This document shows positions 8,834 through 17,947 of a stretch of DNA of 64,000 nt, piece after piece. The notes below the pieces were generated by a model that worked only from the letters and a program-made list of their open reading frames with translations, ran no database searches and was not told where the DNA came from. This stretch comes from Sphingomonas sanguinis (GTDB lineage Bacteria; Pseudomonadota; Alphaproteobacteria; Sphingomonadales; Sphingomonadaceae). The stretch spans positions 1-64,000 of the forward strand of contig NZ_LDTE01000023.1 in NCBI RefSeq assembly GCF_001476905.1, given 5' to 3'. A program made the translations under genes and the position numbers. Each line of letters opens with the position of its first letter. The first letter of the stretch is position 1.

Positions 8834-9907
8834 TTACGCGGGTAACCATTCGATCCAGGCCCCGTACGGGTGGCAGTGGGCGAGCACGCAGTCGCGGCCG
8901 TCTGGCCAGGAGCGTAGTCGCAGTTCGACCCGCTCCCGCGCGTCGTCCCACTCGAAACCGATACAAGCCAAGGGCTTGGCTTGTGTCGCGGCCGCTCCGG
9001 CCTGTCGCAAGCTCGCCTCGATCGACGAACGGCTCTCCGCGCCGAGATATTGCAGGATCATCGAATGCAATAGGATGCGATGCCGACGATCCGTGCCCGG
9101 TGTCGCAAGGCGCGCCGCCAGCCAGGTTGCCGCATCGCCGGTGTCGAGTCGGGGCGGATGCCGACGCGCAATCGCCAGCGCCCGGTCCAGCCGTTCGGCG
9201 CGCTCGGGCTGGTCGGCGAAGATGAAAGACGCGAGCCGCTCGCACGCCGCCGGATCGTTAACGTCGAGCGGGTGGAGATCGACGCCGCGCGCTTCGCTCA
9301 CGGTCACGACGGTATCGGGCGGCGGTGGACCACGCCATTCGGGAGCGATCCGCACCGTCGAGTCCGACTTGCCCGTCCGGACCCCGCCCAGATCATAGGC
9401 ATAGTGCGCCAGATTGAGGTTCAACCCAGCGCTGGCGCCGATCTCGAAAAGGTCGAAATCATGGCCATAGTCTTGCGCCAGGACCATCAGGGCGGCGTGA
9501 AAGGCGGCCGCTCGACCGATTTCGTTGGTCTGCGGCACGCGCAGCAACCAGTCGACCAGAAACTCGTCATGGCTCGCCAGAGCCAGAGCGACCGCCTCGT
9601 CGAAGCGGTCATGCGTCCCGGCATAAAGAGCCGTGAGTTGCGGCTCGACCCTGCGTCGCGCCAAGGCATGGAGAGCGGCATTGATCCGCATCGCGATCGC
9701 CGAGGATGCCGCGGTGCTGCCCCATGACCGGATCAGCGCGGCGCTGAGCGGGGCCTTGTCGAGTTGCCGGTCCACGGCCGCCAGCAGATCGGCCACGAAC
9801 GGTGTGCCGATCGCCCGCATGACCAGCGACTGTCGGTACAGTTCGCTCGGGTGTGCGGGCGGACCATCCGAACCCGGACACATGGTATTGGAATGCTCCG
9901 GCTGCAT
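8834..9907 (-). CDS. DUF2332 family protein
   Basis: This 357-residue soluble protein has no signal peptide. The family hallmark FEIGASAGLNLNL (about residues 158-170) resembles a glycine-rich nucleotide or cofactor loop of Rossmann-like methyltransferases. The N-terminal block LYRQSLVMRAIGTPFVADLL and the C-terminal block CHPYGAWIEWL are also typical of DUF2332. The biochemical role of the family is not established; a methyltransferase-like fold is only an inference from the glycine motif. The gene stands alone, between the chemotaxis receptor and a TBDT, all on the minus strand but with gaps that argue against one operon. Confidence 0.85.
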   Translation of the reverse strand: MQPEHSNTMCPGSDGPPAHPSELYRQSLVMRAIGTPFVADLLAAVDRQLDKAPLSAALIRSWGSTAASSAIAMRINAALHALARRRVEPQLTALYAGTHDRFDEAVALALASHDEFLVDWLLRVPQTNEIGRAAAFHAALMVLAQDYGHDFDLFEIGASAGLNLNLAHYAYDLGGVRTGKSDSTVRIAPEWRGPPPPDTVVTVSEARGVDLHPLDVNDPAACERLASFIFADQPERAERLDRALAIARRHPPRLDTGDAATWLAARLATPGTDRRHRILLHSMILQYLGAESRSSIEASLRQAGAAATQAKPLACIGFEWDDARERVELRLRSWPDGRDCVLAHCHPYGAWIEWLPA

Positions 9908-10000
9908 CGGTCGCCTATGACACTGGGAGAGTGGTTGGGAAAATACGCCCCGGGAGGACAGGAAAGCCCATCCCGAGGCGCATCACCCGGTCAGGCCGGA

Positions 10001-13000
10001 TCAGAAGTTGAAGTTCGCGCCGGCGCTGAAGTTACGACCGACGAGACCTGCATAATGCCAGCTGCTCAGATAGTTCGGATTGCTGGTATAGGCTGCCGCC
10101 GCGAGCGGAGCGCGGGCATTGGTCAGGTTCTGGACACTGAAGAAGAAGCGGAAGTCATCGTTGACCCGTACACCGAGGTTCAGGTCGGTGTAGATGAACG
10201 GGCGGACGAAGCACTGATTGTTCACATCGCTCCCGGCGATGATAGGAACCAGCGTGTTCTTGCAACCCAGATCAATCACGCCGTTGACCGGCTGGATACG
10301 ATCGGCCGCCACCTGCTTGATCCGGCCGACATAATAAGTCGTGCTGGTCAGCGAGAAATTGCCGACTTCGATCGTGTTCTGCCAGTTGCCACGGATGCGC
10401 GGGGTGCCGCCGCCCGACGACAGCTCGTACGGCCCCAGCGTACCCGCATATTTCTGCACGACGCCAGCCGGGGTGACGAGGTCGAGGCGAAGCACGCGGG
10501 TCACGTCGACGCGGCTGATGAACTTCACGCCATTGGCAAGCTGGACATTGGCATTGGCCTGCATGTCGATGCCCGAGCTGACCATATAGTTGGCGTTGAC
10601 GTAAGGCACGTCGAACACCAGCAGACGGGGCAGGGCGTTCGGGTTGACGGGATCCGGCGCATCGATGACGTTGCACTTGTAGCCCGGATTCACCTTGGCC
10701 AGCGCGGCGCAACCATCGGTCGCGTTGGTCTGGCCGTAATAGGCATTGATCGCTTCTGAGCGCAGCGGTCCGCTGACGATCAGGTTCGACTTGCGGATAT
10801 TATAATAGTCGACCGTGACGTTCAGCCAGCGCGTCGGGTTGAGGATCGTACCGACGGTGAAGCTGCGCGACACTTCCGGCAGGATGTCGGGATTGCCCTG
10901 CGCACCACTGCCGATGTTGTAGGAGGTGGTGTACGCGGGGCTGCCCGGATGCGCCGCGATAAAGCTGGCGGGCGGGTTGAACGTCGAGAAGCCCGAATAG
11001 CTGCTCGCCGGGTTGTATTCGGCGAAGGTCGGCGCGCGGAAGCCCTGCGAATAGGTGGCGCGGAGCGAGAATTCGCGGACCGGCGTGAACTTCGCACCGA
11101 TCTTGGGCGAGAAGTGGCTATAGCCCTGCGAATAGTGATCGTAACGGCCCGAGACGTTCAGGTCGAACGAGCGGAGGAAGGGCGCATCGATTTCGAAGAA
11201 TCCGGCGGTCACGGTCTGGCGGCCCTGGGCCGACGAGGTGTTCAGGTTGTAATAGGACAGGTCGAAATTCTGATTGCGGTTCATCAGCGTTTCGCGACGG
11301 ACCTGGAAACCTGCACCGACATTGAGGTCGCCGCCCGGCAATTCCATCAGCGACTTCAGCAGCGAGCCGCCGATCGTCGCGATCGTCGAATAGGACGGGG
11401 TCGTCCGGTCCGGCGAAACTTGGTTGCGCACGGCCTGCGTGTTCTGCTCCGGATTGACGAAGTTGTACGCGCCCGTGTTTACCGCGTTCAGCAGGCCCTG
11501 GATGTTGATGAAGCCGCGCGATGTCACCGCGAAATTGTCGCGGGCGTAGACGCCGTTCAGGCGGAACTTGAAGCCGTTGCCCAGATCGCCCGAGATGCCG
11601 CCGGTCGCGCGGAACACGTCGACATAACGATGGCTGCCTGCCGGGATGTCGCCGAACAGGTAGAAGATGCGCGCGGCGTTCTCGGCCGGGTTGGCACCGG
11701 CCACGGCATAGGGATTGTTCGGGTTCAGGCGGCGATCCGCAGCCGAGGCGCAGTTCACGCCCGCCGAACAGACATACATGGGCAACACGATACCCGGGCT
11801 GCTCGACGCCAGCGCGGCCGAACCGCCGAACGGCTGGGTCTGGCGGATGCCCGCCGGGGTGCCGCGGATGTCGACTTCGGAATGCGAATAGCTGCCGCTG
11901 GCAAAGGCTTCCCAGCCCTCCGCGAGGCGGACGTTCAGGCGCGCCGTGGTCGAATAGCGCTCCTGGCGCGGCTGGATGATCCCATATTCGTCGGGCAGGT
12001 TGTGCTTGCAGCCCGTACCCTGCGCCGCGCCCGAGGTCACCGTGAAGGTGCCGAACGGGCAGGCGTTCGGGTTGAGCAGGCGATACTGGTTGGTCGGCGG
12101 CGAACCGACCTGGCCCGCCAGCGGATTGTTGAGGTCGGTCTGCTGGACGCGGGTGACGACCGCCTGCGGGTTGGCTTGCAGAAGCGAGTCGTCGTTGCGG
12201 TTGCGATCCTGCAAGCCGCTCGGGCTCAGGTCCAGCGTGTTGAACGGATAGCCGCGCGAGTTATTGGTGATGTAACCGTCATAGGTATATTCACCGTTGA
12301 CGTAGAAGTTGAAGCCCTGCTCGCGATAATCGCCGATACCGGCGGTCAGTGTGGCACGGTAGTGCGAGCCGTCGGCCTTTTCGGTGGTGCCGCCCTGGAC
12401 CGAACCCGAAATGCCCTGAACGTTCTTCTTGCTGATCAGGTTGACCACGCCGCCGATGGCGTCCGCGCCATAGGTCGAGGAGGCGCCGTCCTTCAGGACT
12501 TCGACACGCTCGATGGTGCTGAACGGGATCGAGTTCAGGTCGACATAGGCGTTATGGCCGTCGTCGTTCAGCGGGAAGTTGGCCGAGCGCAGGCCGTCGA
12601 TCAGCACGACGGTGGACGACACGCCCAGGCCGCGCAGCGAAACCGCCGCGCCACCGGCCGAGAAGCCGTTCTTGAAGCCGGTCGAGATCGAACCGGCGCT
12701 GTCGGCGGATACCGAGCGGATCGCTTCCTGCGCGGTCGTGATGTTCGCGCGCTGGAGCACGTTGGAGTTCACCACGGTCACGGGCGAGATCGAGCTGGCG
12801 TTGGAATCGCGGAACAGCGTGCCGGTAACGACGACCGTCGTCCCTTCCGCCGTGGCGGGTGCGGGGGCTGCCTGCTTGATCTGGACGTCCTGTTTCGTCT
12901 GCGCCTTCACGGATGCGGCAGCGTTCTGGTCGGCGGCGTCGGCCGTCTGAGCCGGTGCGGCTTCCTGCGCATAGGCCGGAGCCGCAATCGCCGTCAGCAA

Positions 13001-13048
13001 TGCCGCGGTCGAAATCCCCAGGCGCAATTTACCGAATGCGGAATTCAT
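10001..13048 (-). CDS. TonB-dependent outer-membrane receptor, substrate unknown
   Basis: This is a 1015-residue receptor. The signal peptide ends in PAYAQ; an Ala/Gln-rich spacer with lysines follows, then the TonB-box-like TTVVVTG. The plug domain (about 75-200) carries VSLRGLGVSSTVVLIDGLR and EVLKDGASSTYGADAIGGVVN, and the 22-strand barrel ends in a terminal Phe (SAGANFNF), the signal for BAM insertion. The conserved plug type is that of large iron-complex/cobalamin-like TBDTs of sphingomonads. No STN domain or sigma/FecR partner is present. I chose the ATG at 13048 rather than an in-frame GTG nine bases upstream because the signal peptide begins there. The gene is apparently monocistronic; the substrate cannot be read from sequence. 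Confidence 0.92.
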   Translation of the reverse strand: MNSAFGKLRLGISTAALLTAIAAPAYAQEAAPAQTADAADQNAAASVKAQTKQDVQIKQAAPAPATAEGTTVVVTGTLFRDSNASSISPVTVVNSNVLQRANITTAQEAIRSVSADSAGSISTGFKNGFSAGGAAVSLRGLGVSSTVVLIDGLRSANFPLNDDGHNAYVDLNSIPFSTIERVEVLKDGASSTYGADAIGGVVNLISKKNVQGISGSVQGGTTEKADGSHYRATLTAGIGDYREQGFNFYVNGEYTYDGYITNNSRGYPFNTLDLSPSGLQDRNRNDDSLLQANPQAVVTRVQQTDLNNPLAGQVGSPPTNQYRLLNPNACPFGTFTVTSGAAQGTGCKHNLPDEYGIIQPRQERYSTTARLNVRLAEGWEAFASGSYSHSEVDIRGTPAGIRQTQPFGGSAALASSSPGIVLPMYVCSAGVNCASAADRRLNPNNPYAVAGANPAENAARIFYLFGDIPAGSHRYVDVFRATGGISGDLGNGFKFRLNGVYARDNFAVTSRGFINIQGLLNAVNTGAYNFVNPEQNTQAVRNQVSPDRTTPSYSTIATIGGSLLKSLMELPGGDLNVGAGFQVRRETLMNRNQNFDLSYYNLNTSSAQGRQTVTAGFFEIDAPFLRSFDLNVSGRYDHYSQGYSHFSPKIGAKFTPVREFSLRATYSQGFRAPTFAEYNPASSYSGFSTFNPPASFIAAHPGSPAYTTSYNIGSGAQGNPDILPEVSRSFTVGTILNPTRWLNVTVDYYNIRKSNLIVSGPLRSEAINAYYGQTNATDGCAALAKVNPGYKCNVIDAPDPVNPNALPRLLVFDVPYVNANYMVSSGIDMQANANVQLANGVKFISRVDVTRVLRLDLVTPAGVVQKYAGTLGPYELSSGGGTPRIRGNWQNTIEVGNFSLTSTTYYVGRIKQVAADRIQPVNGVIDLGCKNTLVPIIAGSDVNNQCFVRPFIYTDLNLGVRVNDDFRFFFSVQNLTNARAPLAAAAYTSNPNYLSSWHYAGLVGRNFSAGANFNF

Positions 13049-13352
13049 CGAAGTCACTTAGCTCTACCCCCCTGTGATGCAGCGGCGACCTGCGTCGCGG
13101 CTACCCCGCTCGCCATGAACCGGCACAGCGTTAGGCGGGCGCCTATCACCCACGAAGTTACCGGGGCGTTAAAAGGACAGGACTTTGCGATAAGGTGGTA
13201 TGATAATGGTTTTTCACTGAATTAGAAGAACATACGCCGACCTTGTCATGCTTCACGGCAGATAAAACCCCGCGCGGTGAAGGAGATAAGCATTGCCGTG
13301 CTCCCCGGACATCATACCGTTGATAAGGCAGCTCGTCGGGCGAAGACGAGCA
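13049..13352. other. Upstream region of the TBDT gene; no gene seen
   Basis: These 304 bases hold the presumed promoter of the minus-strand TBDT. The central part (about 13165-13270) is distinctly AT-rich compared with the flanks and contains TGATAATG at 13201-13208, half of a Fur-box-like pattern, but no convincing full site. A perfect 7-bp inverted repeat (13331-13337 with 13345-13351) lies directly before the transposase stub. Confidence 0.4.
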
Positions 13353-13409
13353 ATGCAGCGAAGCCGTTTTACCAAGGACCAGATCATAGGCGAGCTGCGT
13401 GAGCACGGC
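13353..13409 (+). pseudogene. Stub of an IS3-family transposase OrfA (N-terminal 19 codons)
   Basis: The plus strand reads MQRSRFTKDQIIGELREHG, which matches the conserved start of IS3-type OrfA proteins (M-R-S-R-F-T-x-x-Q-I-I-x-x-L-x-E-H). After that the frame loses any resemblance and soon stops inside the end of the metallophosphatase gene on the other strand. A hairpin-forming repeat lies just upstream (13331-13351). This is the left-end scar of an insertion sequence, not a working gene. No terminal inverted repeat or target duplication could be identified. Confidence 0.6.
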
Positions 13410-13423
13410 ACCTTGCGGACATT

Positions 13424-14347
13424 TCAGATCGGCACATCTTCCCGACTGATGCTGGTGAAGCCGTAGGTCCGATAGCGGCTTTCCACCTTGCGCCCGGACA
13501 GGGTGATTTCGGTATAGCCTTCCGGCGTCCCCAAAAACGATCCACGCCAATCGGCCCCCGCGACGGCACCGGTGGTGATAAAGGACATGCCATTCAGTTC
13601 GATTCTTTCGTAGACATGGCTGTGCGCCTGAAGCACGGCCATGACGCCATGCTCGCTAAGGATGCGCAGGACCTCCCGCCCGTTCGTCACGAAGGTCCAG
13701 TTGTGGGGCGTGTTCAGCCAGCTTTCCGGTTCGTAGCAGTACATCGCGGTCACGAGGGGAATGTGTGTGATGGCGACGATCCGCGCGCCTTGGGGCTGGG
13801 CGGCGAGATCGGTACGCAGCCAGTCGAGCTGGGCGGCGTCCACGCGTCCTTCATAATTCCGGTCTGCCGTGATGCCGACCGAGTCCAGCACGACGAAATG
13901 CACGCCCTTGTGATCGAAGGAATAATAGGTCGGGCCGAAGCGATCGATATAGAAATGCTTGCCGAAGTCGGGGGCGGTGGGGGCAATTCCGCTCTTCGCG
14001 AACACGCCCAGACAATCGTGATTGCCGAGCACATGACGCACGGGCTTGCGCAGATGCTGCCGCTCGGTCCGCTGGTACAGGTCCATCAGCATGATTGCGC
14101 GCTCACGGCTGGCTTCCAGCGCGTCTTCGATCATATCGCCACCCTGCACGACAAAATCGACGTTGGAAGCCGAGATCTGCTCGAAGCACATCGCGCAGGC
14201 GCGATCCGCGTCGAGTTCGGGTCGGATATGACAATCCCCCACAAAGGCAAAGGTGAAGTCGGGCTGCGCCGTCCTACCGTGCGCCTTCGTGCCGAGCGAG
14301 AGCAGCGGGGCGGCCGTGGCCAGCTTCAGGAGATCGCGTCGTTCCAT
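13424..14347 (-). CDS. Tat-exported metallophosphoesterase
   Basis: This 307-residue calcineurin-like phosphoesterase starts with a twin-arginine signal, MERRDLLKLATAAPLLSLG, so export of the folded metal-loaded enzyme is likely. All metal-binding motifs are present: GDCH (Asp38, His40), GGDMIED (Asp71), GNHD (109-111), THIPLV and AHSHVYE. The family acts on phosphomono- or diesters with two metal ions. I placed the start at 14347 because the Tat motif begins there; the open frame upstream only shadows the TBDT gene. It follows the FecI/FecR/TBDT genes on the same strand after a strong hairpin, suggesting that it frees phosphate or a ligand for that receptor. Its 3' end abuts an IS3 scar. Confidence 0.88.
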   Translation of the reverse strand: MERRDLLKLATAAPLLSLGTKAHGRTAQPDFTFAFVGDCHIRPELDADRACAMCFEQISASNVDFVVQGGDMIEDALEASRERAIMLMDLYQRTERQHLRKPVRHVLGNHDCLGVFAKSGIAPTAPDFGKHFYIDRFGPTYYSFDHKGVHFVVLDSVGITADRNYEGRVDAAQLDWLRTDLAAQPQGARIVAITHIPLVTAMYCYEPESWLNTPHNWTFVTNGREVLRILSEHGVMAVLQAHSHVYERIELNGMSFITTGAVAGADWRGSFLGTPEGYTEITLSGRKVESRYRTYGFTSISREDVPI

Positions 14348-14386
14348 GCGGCACCAGATGTCGGAGGATGGGGAAGGCAGTGGGAT

Positions 14387-14418
14387 GGGGGGGCGGCACG
14401 TGATGGCGCGGCCCCCCC
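14387..14418 (-). terminator. GC-rich stem-loop between TBDT and phosphatase genes
   Basis: A perfect 8-bp stem (GGGGGGGC with GCCCCCCC, 16-base loop) lies 13 bases past the TBDT stop and 40 bases before the phosphatase start. It has no T-run, so it may be a partial terminator or an mRNA-processing/stability hairpin that sets receptor-to-enzyme ratio. Confidence 0.4.
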
Positions 14419-14430
14419 GAGGAACCAGGA

Positions 14431-16917
14431 TCAGAAGTGGACGCGCACCGTACCAAACACCTGCCGGGGCGCCGCCGTCTGCAAGGTCGTGTAGGTGCCA
14501 TTCGGGTCGGAGGTCACGAACCCGGCCGTGCCCGTCGAGGCGATATAATGCTTGTCGAACAGGTTCATCACGTTGAGCTGAACCTCGAACATCGGACTGA
14601 ACCGATAGCCCGCCGACAGGTTGACGTTGACCGCGCCGGGAATGACCGCGTCGTTGAGATAGCTGTAATAGCGTTTGCTGCGATAATGCGCATTCACACC
14701 GCCCCACAGGGTGCCGTCGTCATAGTTCAGCTCGGCCGTGGCAACCTGTTTGGGCGAGGCGACGACCTGCTTACCCTTGGTGGGAACGATGGCGCCGCCC
14801 AGCGGCTGGACGTTGTCGTCATAGGTCGCGTCGTTGTACGCCCAACTGCCATAAGCCGACCAATGGGGTGCGAAGCCCCATGTCGCGGCGGCCTCGACAC
14901 CACGTGACGATACACTGCCGACATTCTGCAGCACGTTCTGGTTGCCGACGATTGTCGCGCTGATCGACGAGGCGAGCAAGCGGTTGGTGAACTTCACATA
15001 ATAGCCGGTCAGCGACAGCTGCACGTCGCGGTCGTGGAAGCGGTAACCCGCCTCGAACGTATTGGTCATCTCGGGCTTCAGGTCGCCCCGGATATAGTTG
15101 AACCCGGCCTGCGAACTGCTGGAAAAGGGGCCCGCCGAGGTCGAGGCGACGAACGCGGCCATGTTGCGCGTATAGTCGCCGAACAACTCGCTATGCGGAT
15201 CGAGCGTGTAGAGAACGCCGATGGTCGGCAGGAACCAATTCTTCGCCTGGATCGAACCATCGATCGGCTTGCGGCTGACGATGCTGTGCGCGTTGTTGGT
15301 AGAGACCACGCCCTTCACCCCGGCGTTGAGGCGCAGTGCATCCGTTACCTGCCAGGTATCGCTGAGGTCGAGCTGTACCGTGTCGGTCCGATATTCGTTC
15401 TGATAATTGGTGAAGAAGGGGTTGGTGTAAAATTGCTGGAATTCCGCCGGCGCCTTGCCTGCCTGAAGACCGTAGAGGTAATTGGCCTGGTCGAAGGCGT
15501 TATGCTCGTACCAGATGCCGCCCTCGATCTTGTGGCGACCAGCTTGGAAGGTCAGGCGGGAAATGACGCCCTTGCGGTCGATATTGTAGCGATTGGCCGA
15601 CACCGAGATTGGCGAGCCGCCAAAGGCGGCAGGGGTCGGGTCGTAGGGATCGGCCCAAGTGCCGATGCCCTTGTCCAGATGGATGTAGCCGGTGGTAAAA
15701 CCCGACAGCCGCGACCCCAGGCGATAGGCCAGCTTTTCATAGGCCAGCAGGTCGCGGCGCACGCCACCACCCTGATACACCGCGTCATCGGCGTTGATAT
15801 AAGGGGCGGGCGGGGTGCCGCCGTTCTGAACGATCGTCGCCAGCTGCTCGGCGAGCGCGAAGGTCGGGATATTGTCGAACCGCCACCCATAGGTCTTCAG
15901 TCGGCTGAGCGAGGTATCGTTATAATCGTCCTCGCGCCGATCGATCAGGTCGAGAAAGGTGGTCGAGGTGACGTCATCGCCCAGCGGCTGAATATATTTG
16001 GCGTTGATCTGATCCTGGACCTGCTGACCCCAGCCACGCCATTTGCCCTGCCGGTCATGTGCATAGGAGATGGCCAGCCGACCACCCCAGGGCAGATCGC
16101 CGGTGTTGATCCGGCCGAAGCTGCGCCAGGACTGGGCGCTGCCATAGCTCTGCTCCAGGTCGACGCCGAACATGTGGGTCGGATCGATCGAGGTGAAGTC
16201 GACCGTGCCGCCGATGTTGCTGGTGGACGCGGTGCCCAGCGCGCCGCTGCCCTGCGACAGCGTCGCGGCGCCGTTATTCTCGGTCAGCAGCGCGCGGTTG
16301 ATCGAGAGGCCGTTGTTGTTGCGATACTGCATGTTGCCAAGCGGCACGCCATCAAGCGTATAGCCCATCTGGTCCGTCAGGAAGCCGCGGATCGACAGCT
16401 GCGTTGCCGCCTCATAGGTGCCATGCGCGTCGGAGGAGTCGAAATTCACGCCGGGCAGCCGCCCCAGCGATCGAAGGGGCGAAGTGCCGGGCGTGGTCTT
16501 CTCCATCGCCTTGGCGGACACGGTCTGCACCTGCCGCGACTGGCCCCGGCCCAGGACAACAATATCCTGGTTCGCGCTGGCCTCTGCCGCGACGGCGGTG
16601 GCCGTCGACATATCGACCAAGGCCTTTAGCGAGATCATCGACGGCGTCTCGCTCGCGATGGCCAGGCCCTGACCCGCGATCAACCGACGCAGTGCCTCGC
16701 TGCGCGTCAGCCGTCCGCGCAGGGCGGTGACATGCCGGTTCGCCACCGCATCATAGGGAAATATGACGTGGATGCCCGCCTGCCGCGCGAACTGGTTGAG
16801 CGCAGTGGCGGTGTCGCTGGCTGGTATGTCGAAGCGGATCGGCGCGCTGTCCCGCGTCTGCGCGACAGCCGGCATCGCGACCGCCAGCATGGCGGTCGTC
16901 GTCATGAACTTGAACAT
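14431..16917 (-). CDS. FecA-type TonB-dependent receptor with STN signalling domain
   Basis: This is an 828-residue signalling receptor. The signal peptide is MFKFMTTTAMLAVAMPAVAQ. A secretin/TonB N-terminal (STN) domain spans about 25-100 (IRFDIPASDTATALNQFARQAG), followed by a TonB-box region (NQDIVVLGRGQ), a plug (LPGVNFDSSDAHGTYEAATQ) and a barrel ending in Phe (GTVRVHF). The STN domain should contact the FecR protein encoded just upstream and switch on the sigma factor when ligand binds. The ATG at 16917 is chosen because the signal peptide starts there; the longer frame shadows fecR. The downstream metallophosphatase suggests an organophosphate or phosphate-containing ligand, which is inference. 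Plug motifs alone would also allow an iron chelate. Confidence 0.92.
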   Translation of the reverse strand: MFKFMTTTAMLAVAMPAVAQTRDSAPIRFDIPASDTATALNQFARQAGIHVIFPYDAVANRHVTALRGRLTRSEALRRLIAGQGLAIASETPSMISLKALVDMSTATAVAAEASANQDIVVLGRGQSRQVQTVSAKAMEKTTPGTSPLRSLGRLPGVNFDSSDAHGTYEAATQLSIRGFLTDQMGYTLDGVPLGNMQYRNNNGLSINRALLTENNGAATLSQGSGALGTASTSNIGGTVDFTSIDPTHMFGVDLEQSYGSAQSWRSFGRINTGDLPWGGRLAISYAHDRQGKWRGWGQQVQDQINAKYIQPLGDDVTSTTFLDLIDRREDDYNDTSLSRLKTYGWRFDNIPTFALAEQLATIVQNGGTPPAPYINADDAVYQGGGVRRDLLAYEKLAYRLGSRLSGFTTGYIHLDKGIGTWADPYDPTPAAFGGSPISVSANRYNIDRKGVISRLTFQAGRHKIEGGIWYEHNAFDQANYLYGLQAGKAPAEFQQFYTNPFFTNYQNEYRTDTVQLDLSDTWQVTDALRLNAGVKGVVSTNNAHSIVSRKPIDGSIQAKNWFLPTIGVLYTLDPHSELFGDYTRNMAAFVASTSAGPFSSSSQAGFNYIRGDLKPEMTNTFEAGYRFHDRDVQLSLTGYYVKFTNRLLASSISATIVGNQNVLQNVGSVSSRGVEAAATWGFAPHWSAYGSWAYNDATYDDNVQPLGGAIVPTKGKQVVASPKQVATAELNYDDGTLWGGVNAHYRSKRYYSYLNDAVIPGAVNVNLSAGYRFSPMFEVQLNVMNLFDKHYIASTGTAGFVTSDPNGTYTTLQTAAPRQVFGTVRVHF

Positions 16918-16985
16918 GGTTGATCCCTGTTTGGATGCGATGGTCGGTGCAGGGATGGATGGCGGCGGAAAAACCGCTACTCGCC

Positions 16986-16996
16986 CGAAAATTTTT
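16986..16996 (-). promoter_or_regulatory. AAAAATTTTCG motif upstream of the FecA-type receptor gene
   Basis: The 11-mer abuts the fecR stop and lies 69 bases before the receptor start. The identical 11-mer occurs at the same place (fecR-TBDT junction) in the heme locus at 26491-26501. The shared position suggests the -35 region of an ECF-sigma-dependent promoter; the -10 parts are less alike. Confidence 0.4.
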
Positions 16997-17947
16997 TTAA
17001 GTGCGGGACAGGACGATACCGCCATTGGCACCCGAAATTGCCTGCACGTCGAAGGAACTATGGAGCGCTTGCAGAAATTCCTGCGGGTTGGTCGTCGCAA
17101 ATGTACCGCCGATGCGCAGGCGCGAAAGCGCCGGGTCGCCGATGACGATCTTGTTGGTGAGATAGCGGTTCATTTCCGCCAGCGCATAATCCAGGCTCTC
17201 GCCGTTGAGGACCAGCGTGCCGCGCTGCCACGCAGTTACCCGGGCCATATCGCTGCCGTCGCGCGAATGGACGGTCCATTGGCCTGCGGTCGCCACCGCG
17301 ACCTCGCCCCGTTCCAGCTGTCTTTTCGCACCGTCGAAAATCTGGCCCTGCAGGACCGCCAGTTCGCATCCGGTCGGCCGCAGTCGCGCATTATACAGGC
17401 CCGGTGCCAGCTCGAACCGGCCATCGGGCGCGATCAGCTCCAGCCGATGCGGCGAGCCGAGCTGGATCGCGACCTCGCCCCGTTCGAGCCAGAGGCGATC
17501 CGGCGCGCCATCCTTCCAATAGACGCAACTGTCGGTGTTGAGTTTCAGCGAAAGGCCGGGCGCTGCCGCTACCGTCGCCCGTTCGCCGATTTGGGTCATG
17601 GCCTTGTCGCGGGCATTGGCGCGATAGGCCCAGCCGCCGCCCACAACCATGACGGCGGCGACCGACGCGGCCGCGCGCAGCATGTGCCGCCGGTCAGACC
17701 GGTCGGGCCCGGCCGGTATCGCCGTCTCGGGCTGGGGCTGCACATCTCCACGCGCCACCCGCAGGCGATCGAGGTCACGCCAGGTGCTGGCGACCTCGGC
17801 AAAGGCGATGGCGTGGCGCACGTCCGTATCGCGCCACGCCTCGAATGCCGCAAGGTCCGCCGAGCCCGCATCGAGCGCAGCGAGCCATGCCGCAGCTTCG
17901 TCGGTCAGGTCAGCGTCGCGCGGCTGGTCTGGGCAATGGCTGGACAA
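16997..17947 (-). CDS. FecR-type anti-sigma factor
   Basis: This is a 316-residue inner-membrane regulator. The N-terminal cytoplasmic domain (DEAAAWLAALDAG, then AFAEVASTWRDLDRLR) is the DUF4880 sigma-binding type. A single membrane segment lies at about 88-106 (LRAAASVAAVMVVGGGWAY), followed by the periplasmic FecR domain, and the C-terminal half (LDYALAEMNRYLTNKIVIGD) fits the STN-contact domain. No ATG is available near the N-terminus; the start is a TTG preceded closely by GGAGGA, and it overlaps the sigma gene by 43 bases. It should hold the sigma factor inactive or act as its co-activator until the STN receptor downstream signals ligand. Confidence 0.9.
   Translation of the reverse strand: MSSHCPDQPRDADLTDEAAAWLAALDAGSADLAAFEAWRDTDVRHAIAFAEVASTWRDLDRLRVARGDVQPQPETAIPAGPDRSDRRHMLRAAASVAAVMVVGGGWAYRANARDKAMTQIGERATVAAAPGLSLKLNTDSCVYWKDGAPDRLWLERGEVAIQLGSPHRLELIAPDGRFELAPGLYNARLRPTGCELAVLQGQIFDGAKRQLERGEVAVATAGQWTVHSRDGSDMARVTAWQRGTLVLNGESLDYALAEMNRYLTNKIVIGDPALSRLRIGGTFATTNPQEFLQALHSSFDVQAISGANGGIVLSRT

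Noticed and set aside
10949..13225. 758-codon plus-strand frame opposite the first TBDT
   Set aside because: A shadow of the receptor gene; no signal peptide or family motif and biased composition.
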